NCBI GenBank assembly: GCA_046546235.1
Contig: JBKGYG010000058.1
Span: forward strand, 1-11,005
DNA from: JBKGYG01 sp046546235
GTDB taxonomy: Bacteria; Bacillota; Clostridia; Lachnospirales; DSM-24629
DNA length: 11,005 nucleotides
Reading direction: 5' to 3'
Shown here: positions 5,467 to 11,005 of the stretch, piece after piece
Position numbering within the stretch: position 1 is the first letter of the stretch
Layout of the letters: each line of letters opens with the position of its first letter
The notes under the pieces: model-generated
Told to the model about the DNA's origin: nothing
Seen by the model: the letters and a program-made list of their open reading frames with translations, nothing else
Databases searched by the model: none
Position numbers and translations under genes: made by a program

Positions 5467-8146
5467 ATAAACTATCTTCTAACAAGTAGTTAATATTCAT
5501 TATCTGCAAAAAGTCAACTTCTCCAGTTTCTGGAATACACCAAAAAGAATATCCCATTTCAGAGGTTATATATGTTAGTAAAATACCTTCTCCAGCTTCC
5601 TCTAGATAAGTCGGTTCTCCAAAAACATCAATTACATCTTTATATGTGCTTTTATCCACATTAAGATCAAAGTCACCAAACAAGCTGTAGTTTAAACCAT
5701 TTAAATAGTAAGTAATAAGCTCATCAGTTATTGTATCAAATAGAAATATTATAGTTACATCTAATTCATCATCTTCAAACATATAACTGTCAAAGCCATC
5801 TGTTTCCCCTAAATAAACTACATCTGGATCATCAGAAACTACATCTATATCATTGTTTAAAATATCTAAATACCTTTCATAGTCATTAGGGTATAATGAT
5901 TTGATAGTTCCATTTCTTTCATAAGTCTCATTTATATCATCTGACCACTCCGCATCAGGTGAAGTATCTGAGTTGTATCCATAATTAACTTTATTACCAT
6001 CTGTATTGCAATCTTTTAGATTTGAATATATACTGTCTAATGGTTCAAAATCTGAAATTTTATTATCCTCTAAATCCAAGTATTTTAAATTAGTTAACTT
6101 TTCAATTCCTTCTATACTTGTAATTCTATTGTCGGATATGTATAAGCCCTCTATTGATGTTGGTAATTTAGGTAACTCTGTAAAGTTATTCCCAGACCCT
6201 GAAAAGAAAGCTAAATTATAATATCTACTCAAATCAATATTTCCAATATTATTAAATCCTATGCTTATTTCCTCTATCTTTCTTGATAATTCCGGTAATT
6301 CATTTATATTATTCCCAGCTACCTCTAACTCCTTTAATTTCTCTAACTCAGCTAATTGGGAAATGTCTGATATCTCCTCAAATGAACAGTGAAAACTTTC
6401 AAGTGCCTCGAATTCTTGAATCCCTTCAATATTATATATTGTTTCATCACTAATTATATATAATCTTTTTATATTAACTATATCTTCTTTTGAAATCATT
6501 TCTCTAGTTAAGTCTATATCTAGTTCCAGCTCTTCAATAATTGCCTTTTCAAAATTAGGGTCTTCAAAATATACCCAATTAGGATCATGTCCTTCACTTA
6601 TACTAACTTCTATCTTTGATCCATTTTTTAAGGTTTTACCAACTTCTTGATCAATTTCAAAGACTATGCCTTCATCCTCTAAATGATGTATATGATTTAA
6701 ATTAATTTCAAATCCGAATTTTTCTAATTCATTAACTGCTTCTTCTTCTTCTAATCCTATTATATTTGGAACCACAACATCGGAAGGTCCTTTGCTAATA
6801 ATTACTTCTACTTCTTTTCCAAAAGTTCTCTTGTTTCCTCTTGGACTTTGTTTAACAATATTTCCTGCTGATACTTTTTCATCAATAACATAATCTATAT
6901 CATGTTCTAACCCTTTATCCTCTAATAATGCAATTGCTTCTTCAGCATTAAGTTTTGACAAATCAGGTATTTTATTTGTAAATATTATATAACTTAACAC
7001 TACCATTAATAATACTACTGGTATACCAATTAATGCACCCATCTTGATTTGTTTGTTTACCTTTTTTTGTTTGCTTACCTTTTGTTCATTATTGACATTT
7101 TCTTCTGAAGAAGATTTATATTCTGTTTTTGTCTCTATAGATTTATTTGCCTGTTCTTGTTGGCTACTAGTAAGGCTTTTATCTCCATATAAAAGGGCAC
7201 TTTTATATTCCTCTACACTTTTATATCGATTTGTTTCATCTAATGAAAGTGCTTTTTTTATTATTGCATCTACTTCCAAACTTATATCGTAATCATAGGA
7301 AGTTAATGGAACTAAATTATCATTTTCAAGACGATCTAACGCAGGTTGTGGGATTGTTCCAGTTAACATATAATAAGTAGTCGCACCTAGTGCATATACA
7401 TCTGTCCATGGTCCTTGTTTCCCTTTACTAAAGTATTGTTCTTTTGGTGTGAATCCTTGTTTTAATACAACTGATAAGCTTTTTTGTTGGTCAGCCATGG
7501 CTTGTCTAGCAGCCCCAAAGTCTAATAATTTTACTTGTTTTTCTTTTGTTATATATATATTATCAGGGCTTATATCTCTATGGATAATATTTTTTCTATG
7601 CATCTCAGTTAATGCATCAAATATAGGAACTAATATATTTCTTGCTGCTTCTAAAGGCAATCTTCCACCTTTTTGAGCAATATAATCTTTTAAAGTAATC
7701 CCCTCTATATACTCCATTACAAAGTAAGCAGTATTATTTGCTTCAAACACATCATATCCATCTACTATCCCAGGGAAATCACTAAATTCTTTTAATAGCT
7801 CTGCTTCTTTTTTGAATTTTTCTATGCCTGTTTTAAAAGAGTTTACTTTTTCTCCTGAAAAAACTGTAATATCATGTGTTTCAGAGTGCCTTGTAGCAAG
7901 TTCTGTTGGCAAAAATTCTTTTATTGCTACTTTACATTCTTCCTTTGTGTCATACCCTATATAAGTAATACCAAATCCACCTTGCCCTAACACCTTTCCA
8001 AAGAGATAGTTATTAATAACACTTCCTGGTTTAATATAAAGTGGTGACTCCACTCCCGTATCATTATCATAGTTACAGTATGAACAAACACTTGACTCCT
8101 CTAGACTCTCATTCATACATCCTAAACATCTCTTATTTTCTTCCAT
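5462..8146 (-). CDS. Receptor Ser/Thr protein kinase with PASTA, LRR and C-terminal domain (copy 2)
   Basis: An 894-residue PrkC-like kinase. Order of parts: zinc ribbon (C7, C10, C21, C24); kinase domain (about 45-320) with GQGGFG (54-59), VAIK (K76), αC Glu probably E114, HRDISPDN (189-196), DFG (209-211) and FTPKEQY (232-238); membrane span (about 369-390); two PASTA domains (about 393-455 and 456-520); LRR region (about 524-720); and a C-terminal domain with a DVFGEPTYLEEAGEG motif, resembling DUF4309-type domains. The loop lysine of the usual HRDxKPxN is serine, a variant also seen in other bacterial kinases, so activity is still expected. PASTA domains in this family bind peptidoglycan fragments. 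The start is fixed by an in-frame TAG two codons upstream. The ribosome site is distant and hairpin-separated (see 8152-8192). Residues 22-585 match the upstream kinase exactly. Confidence 0.93.
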   Translation of the reverse strand: MEENKRCLGCMNESLEESSVCSYCNYDNDTGVESPLYIKPGSVINNYLFGKVLGQGGFGITYIGYDTKEECKVAIKEFLPTELATRHSETHDITVFSGEKVNSFKTGIEKFKKEAELLKEFSDFPGIVDGYDVFEANNTAYFVMEYIEGITLKDYIAQKGGRLPLEAARNILVPIFDALTEMHRKNIIHRDISPDNIYITKEKQVKLLDFGAARQAMADQQKSLSVVLKQGFTPKEQYFSKGKQGPWTDVYALGATTYYMLTGTIPQPALDRLENDNLVPLTSYDYDISLEVDAIIKKALSLDETNRYKSVEEYKSALLYGDKSLTSSQQEQANKSIETKTEYKSSSEENVNNEQKVSKQKKVNKQIKMGALIGIPVVLLMVVLSYIIFTNKIPDLSKLNAEEAIALLEDKGLEHDIDYVIDEKVSAGNIVKQSPRGNKRTFGKEVEVIISKGPSDVVVPNIIGLEEEEAVNELEKFGFEINLNHIHHLEDEGIVFEIDQEVGKTLKNGSKIEVSISEGHDPNWVYFEDPNFEKAIIEELELDIDLTREMISKEDIVNIKRLYIISDETIYNIEGIQEFEALESFHCSFEEISDISQLAELEKLKELEVAGNNINELPELSRKIEEISIGFNNIGNIDLSRYYNLAFFSGSGNNFTELPKLPTSIEGLYISDNRITSIEGIEKLTNLKYLDLEDNKISDFEPLDSIYSNLKDCNTDGNKVNYGYNSDTSPDAEWSDDINETYERNGTIKSLYPNDYERYLDILNNDIDVVSDDPDVVYLGETDGFDSYMFEDDELDVTIIFLFDTITDELITYYLNGLNYSLFGDFDLNVDKSTYKDVIDVFGEPTYLEEAGEGILLTYITSEMGYSFWCIPETGEVDFLQIMNINYLLEDSLF

Positions 8147-8192
8147 TTTCTAGTTGTGAAAGATTACACTATACTATCACAACTTCCCCCTT
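6392..8192. repeat. Large direct repeat, copy B (kinase copy 2 leader to early LRR)
   Basis: This 1801-bp block repeats at 9165-10965 with an offset of 2773 bp. By eye the only mismatches are seven positions between 8051 and 8148: 8051, 8081, 8083, 8084, 8117, 8147 and 8148. I saw none across 6392-8050. Similarity fades gradually below 6392 and stops abruptly above 8192. Confidence 0.92.
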
Positions 8193-8222
8193 CCCTATTT
8201 TTTATATTAGCTTTTTAAGGTA
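8147..8222. other. Gap between the two kinase genes
   Basis: This 76-bp gap holds the hairpin leader of the downstream kinase and an AT-rich stretch after the upstream stop codon. No terminator hairpin is visible, so read-through from the first kinase into the second is likely. No convincing -35/-10 pair was found. Confidence 0.5.
8152..8192 (-). promoter_or_regulatory. Hairpin between a strong Shine-Dalgarno site and the kinase copy 2 start
   Basis: In the mRNA, AAGGGGG (8192-8186) is followed after one A by AGUUGUGA (8184-8177), a 17-nt loop, UCACAACU (8159-8152), five nt (AGAAA) and the AUG at 8146. The arms are perfectly complementary. Unfolded, the ribosome site is about 39 nt from AUG; folded, about six. 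The same AAGGGGG at ordinary spacing serves the protease gene. A DNA operator is the alternative reading. Confidence 0.6.
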
Positions 8223-10919
8223 TTATTCTTTTATTTGACTGTTAAAATAGTCATAGCTCATAATTCTAGTACTATGTACCATTCCATTATCTGGGTTGCA
8301 ATTAAATGATATAACTAAATCTTCGGTAAAATAAGCTAGTGAAACGTGACTATATGCTTCATATATATAATTTGGATTCCCAAATGTTTCTAAAACATCT
8401 TCATAATAATGTGAACCTTGGTAAACCCCAAAATTACTAGTTCCGTATCCCGTAATATCATAGAAAAACATTTTGTTACTATATTTATCAAGATAAAAGT
8501 ATATCGTTACATCATAATCTTCCATTTCAAAAATGTATGTTATAGCACCTTCTATAGCTTCTCCAGATTTCGATACTACTCCCGCTTCTAAAAAGTCTTC
8601 CATATCAATTTTAGTAAAATTAATAAATTCTAAAGCCCCTTCATAATCACTGCTATAGTCTAAACTAAATTTATTTTTTTCACCACTAGATAAAGTAATG
8701 TTTTTTGCCCAATCAGCTTCCACATTGTTAGCTGATTCACTAATGTTTGAGTTATATGATCCAGGGTTCTCATCTAACTCATAATCCTTTAAATTTGAAT
8801 ATATATTATCTAATGGGGAAAAATCAGATATATTATTGTCGTTTAAATATAAATATTTTAAATTAGTTAGCTTTTCGATTCCTTCTATATTTGTAAGTTT
8901 ATTGTTTCCTAAATATAAATATTCTATTGATGTAGGTAGTTTCGGTAATTCAGTCAAACCCAAGCTTGCGCCGGAAAATTCTGTTAAATTATTATATGCT
9001 GTCAAATCGACATTTCCAATATCATTTTGTGATATATCTAGTTCCTCTAATCTACTTGACAACTCAGGTAATTCAGTTATATTGTTTGAGCTTACCCCTA
9101 AGTTTTTTAAGTTCTCCAACTCAGCTAATGAAGAAATGTCTGATATCTCCTCATATGAACAGTAAAAACTTTCAAGTGCCTCGAATTCTTGAATCCCTTC
9201 AATATTATATATTGTTTCATCACTAATTATATATAATCTTTTTATATTAACTATATCTTCTTTTGAAATCATTTCTCTAGTTAAGTCTATATCTAGTTCC
9301 AGCTCTTCAATAATTGCCTTTTCAAAATTAGGGTCTTCAAAATATACCCAATTAGGATCATGTCCTTCACTTATACTAACTTCTATCTTTGATCCATTTT
9401 TTAAGGTTTTACCAACTTCTTGATCAATTTCAAAGACTATGCCTTCATCCTCTAAATGATGTATATGATTTAAATTAATTTCAAATCCGAATTTTTCTAA
9501 TTCATTAACTGCTTCTTCTTCTTCTAATCCTATTATATTTGGAACCACAACATCGGAAGGTCCTTTGCTAATAATTACTTCTACTTCTTTTCCAAAAGTT
9601 CTCTTGTTTCCTCTTGGACTTTGTTTAACAATATTTCCTGCTGATACTTTTTCATCAATAACATAATCTATATCATGTTCTAACCCTTTATCCTCTAATA
9701 ATGCAATTGCTTCTTCAGCATTAAGTTTTGACAAATCAGGTATTTTATTTGTAAATATTATATAACTTAACACTACCATTAATAATACTACTGGTATACC
9801 AATTAATGCACCCATCTTGATTTGTTTGTTTACCTTTTTTTGTTTGCTTACCTTTTGTTCATTATTGACATTTTCTTCTGAAGAAGATTTATATTCTGTT
9901 TTTGTCTCTATAGATTTATTTGCCTGTTCTTGTTGGCTACTAGTAAGGCTTTTATCTCCATATAAAAGGGCACTTTTATATTCCTCTACACTTTTATATC
10001 GATTTGTTTCATCTAATGAAAGTGCTTTTTTTATTATTGCATCTACTTCCAAACTTATATCGTAATCATAGGAAGTTAATGGAACTAAATTATCATTTTC
10101 AAGACGATCTAACGCAGGTTGTGGGATTGTTCCAGTTAACATATAATAAGTAGTCGCACCTAGTGCATATACATCTGTCCATGGTCCTTGTTTCCCTTTA
10201 CTAAAGTATTGTTCTTTTGGTGTGAATCCTTGTTTTAATACAACTGATAAGCTTTTTTGTTGGTCAGCCATGGCTTGTCTAGCAGCCCCAAAGTCTAATA
10301 ATTTTACTTGTTTTTCTTTTGTTATATATATATTATCAGGGCTTATATCTCTATGGATAATATTTTTTCTATGCATCTCAGTTAATGCATCAAATATAGG
10401 AACTAATATATTTCTTGCTGCTTCTAAAGGCAATCTTCCACCTTTTTGAGCAATATAATCTTTTAAAGTAATCCCCTCTATATACTCCATTACAAAGTAA
10501 GCAGTATTATTTGCTTCAAACACATCATATCCATCTACTATCCCAGGGAAATCACTAAATTCTTTTAATAGCTCTGCTTCTTTTTTGAATTTTTCTATGC
10601 CTGTTTTAAAAGAGTTTACTTTTTCTCCTGAAAAAACTGTAATATCATGTGTTTCAGAGTGCCTTGTAGCAAGTTCTGTTGGCAAAAATTCTTTTATTGC
10701 TACTTTACATTCTTCCTTTGTGTCATACCCTATATAAGTAATACCAAATCCACCTTGCCCTAACACCTTTCCAAAGAGATAGTTATTAATAACACTTCCT
10801 GGTTTAATATAAAGTGGTGACTCTACTCCCGTATCATTATCATAGTTACAGTACGGGCAAACACTTGACTCCTCTAGACTCTCATTCATGCATCCTAAAC
10901 ATCTCTTATTTTCTTCCAT
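8223..10919 (-). CDS. Receptor Ser/Thr protein kinase with PASTA, LRR and C-terminal domain (copy 1)
   Basis: An 898-residue tandem paralogue of the kinase at 5462-8146 with the same architecture and the same kinase motifs (K76, HRDISPDN 189-196, DFG 209-211), membrane span (about 369-390) and PASTA pair. It differs in the zinc ribbon by S22P (CPYC) and then not at all until residue 586, after which LRR and C-terminal residues diverge strongly. The LRR region mixes SDS22-like units (LTNIEGIEKLTNLKYLYL) with units resembling YopM/IpaH repeats (LTELPKLPTSIEYLYLGNN). The C-terminal domain keeps the TFGNP motif and aromatic-rich strands of its twin but differs elsewhere. It is the first gene of the visible cluster; any promoter lies mostly beyond the window edge. 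An in-frame TAG two codons upstream fixes the ATG, which again follows a hairpin leader (10925-10965). Confidence 0.93.
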   Translation of the reverse strand: MEENKRCLGCMNESLEESSVCPYCNYDNDTGVESPLYIKPGSVINNYLFGKVLGQGGFGITYIGYDTKEECKVAIKEFLPTELATRHSETHDITVFSGEKVNSFKTGIEKFKKEAELLKEFSDFPGIVDGYDVFEANNTAYFVMEYIEGITLKDYIAQKGGRLPLEAARNILVPIFDALTEMHRKNIIHRDISPDNIYITKEKQVKLLDFGAARQAMADQQKSLSVVLKQGFTPKEQYFSKGKQGPWTDVYALGATTYYMLTGTIPQPALDRLENDNLVPLTSYDYDISLEVDAIIKKALSLDETNRYKSVEEYKSALLYGDKSLTSSQQEQANKSIETKTEYKSSSEENVNNEQKVSKQKKVNKQIKMGALIGIPVVLLMVVLSYIIFTNKIPDLSKLNAEEAIALLEDKGLEHDIDYVIDEKVSAGNIVKQSPRGNKRTFGKEVEVIISKGPSDVVVPNIIGLEEEEAVNELEKFGFEINLNHIHHLEDEGIVFEIDQEVGKTLKNGSKIEVSISEGHDPNWVYFEDPNFEKAIIEELELDIDLTREMISKEDIVNIKRLYIISDETIYNIEGIQEFEALESFYCSYEEISDISSLAELENLKNLGVSSNNITELPELSSRLEELDISQNDIGNVDLTAYNNLTEFSGASLGLTELPKLPTSIEYLYLGNNKLTNIEGIEKLTNLKYLYLNDNNISDFSPLDNIYSNLKDYELDENPGSYNSNISESANNVEADWAKNITLSSGEKNKFSLDYSSDYEGALEFINFTKIDMEDFLEAGVVSKSGEAIEGAITYIFEMEDYDVTIYFYLDKYSNKMFFYDITGYGTSNFGVYQGSHYYEDVLETFGNPNYIYEAYSHVSLAYFTEDLVISFNCNPDNGMVHSTRIMSYDYFNSQIKE

Positions 10920-10965
10920 ACTCTAGTTGTGAAAGATTACACTATACTATCACAACTTCCCCCTT
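9165..10965. repeat. Large direct repeat, copy A (kinase copy 1 leader to early LRR)
   Basis: Partner of the block at 6392-8192. It covers the hairpin leader, zinc ribbon, kinase domain, membrane span, both PASTA domains and the first LRR cap of the upstream kinase. Confidence 0.92.
10925..10965 (-). promoter_or_regulatory. Hairpin between a strong Shine-Dalgarno site and the kinase copy 1 start
   Basis: Same arrangement as at 8152-8192: AAGGGGG (10965-10959), one A, AGUUGUGA (10957-10950), 17-nt loop, UCACAACU (10932-10925), then AGAGU and the AUG at 10919. The hairpin, loop and ribosome site are identical in both copies. The two bases just before AUG differ (AGAGU against AGAAA), and the DNA upstream of the ribosome site also differs. 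Confidence 0.6.
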
Positions 10966-11005
10966 TCTTTAATTTCTTTATTAAATTTTTTCATTCATAA
11001 TTTCA
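10966..11005. other. Right edge, upstream of the first kinase
   Basis: Only 40 bp of AT-rich leader are visible. It is too short to identify the promoter of the cluster or an upstream gene. Confidence 0.4.

Noticed and set aside
5462..10919. Kinases as pseudokinases because of the serine in HRDISPDN
   Set aside because: The ATP lysine, catalytic Asp, loop Asn and DFG are all intact, and the variant occurs in other bacterial kinases, so loss of activity is not supported.
1110..10919. Type VI secretion or phage-defence island
   Set aside because: Kinase/PP2C/FHA sets occur in type VI loci, but no secretion component, nuclease or other defence effector is present in the window.
6392..10965. 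The 1.8-kb direct repeat as a mobile element or integration duplication
   Set aside because: No transposase, terminal inverted repeats or target-site duplications are visible; the repeat is bounded by gene structure, beginning at a ribosome site and ending within the LRR.

Overview
The window is AT-rich (about 70% A+T by eye). Its Shine-Dalgarno sites are strong (AAGGAGG or AAGGGGG), GTG and TTG starts are frequent, and the protein families are typical of low-GC Firmicutes. I infer a Clostridia-like host but cannot name a genus. All nine genes lie on the minus strand, so transcription runs from the right edge towards position 1.

In transcription order the layout is as follows. Two tandem receptor-type Ser/Thr kinases sit at 10919-8223 and 8146-5462; each has a zinc ribbon, a kinase domain, one membrane span, two PASTA domains, leucine-rich repeats and a C-terminal domain. 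Next comes a secreted-side trypsin-like protease joined through a membrane span to a cytoplasmic FHA domain (5376-4054). Then follow a membrane-anchored PP2C phosphatase (4002-3100), a soluble PP2C phosphatase (3063-2341), a soluble zinc-ribbon/FHA protein (2319-1729) and a membrane FHA protein (1724-1110). After a good sigma-A-type promoter come a LiaF-like membrane protein (999-334) and a 4-oxalocrotonate tautomerase-family protein (313-122), closed by a Rho-independent terminator (82-112).

The first seven genes form a complete Ser/Thr phosphorylation circuit: writers (two kinases), erasers (two PP2Cs, one membrane-bound and one soluble) and readers (three FHA proteins, one carrying an external protease). 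I infer that the kinases sense something at the envelope through their PASTA and LRR regions. Phosphothreonine made inside would then be bound by the FHA proteins, possibly controlling the protease across the membrane. The LiaF-like gene next door fits an envelope-stress theme but appears to have its own promoter.

The most unusual points are two. First, the kinases are identical by eye over about 1.66 kb covering the kinase, membrane and PASTA parts, yet diverge sharply in the LRR and C-terminal parts; mismatches cluster at both ends of the identical tract, as expected for gene conversion. Second, both kinase genes have their strong Shine-Dalgarno site about 40 nt from the start codon, separated by a perfect 8-bp hairpin that would bring the site to normal distance when folded. 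I see no tRNA, rRNA, CRISPR array or insertion sequence.
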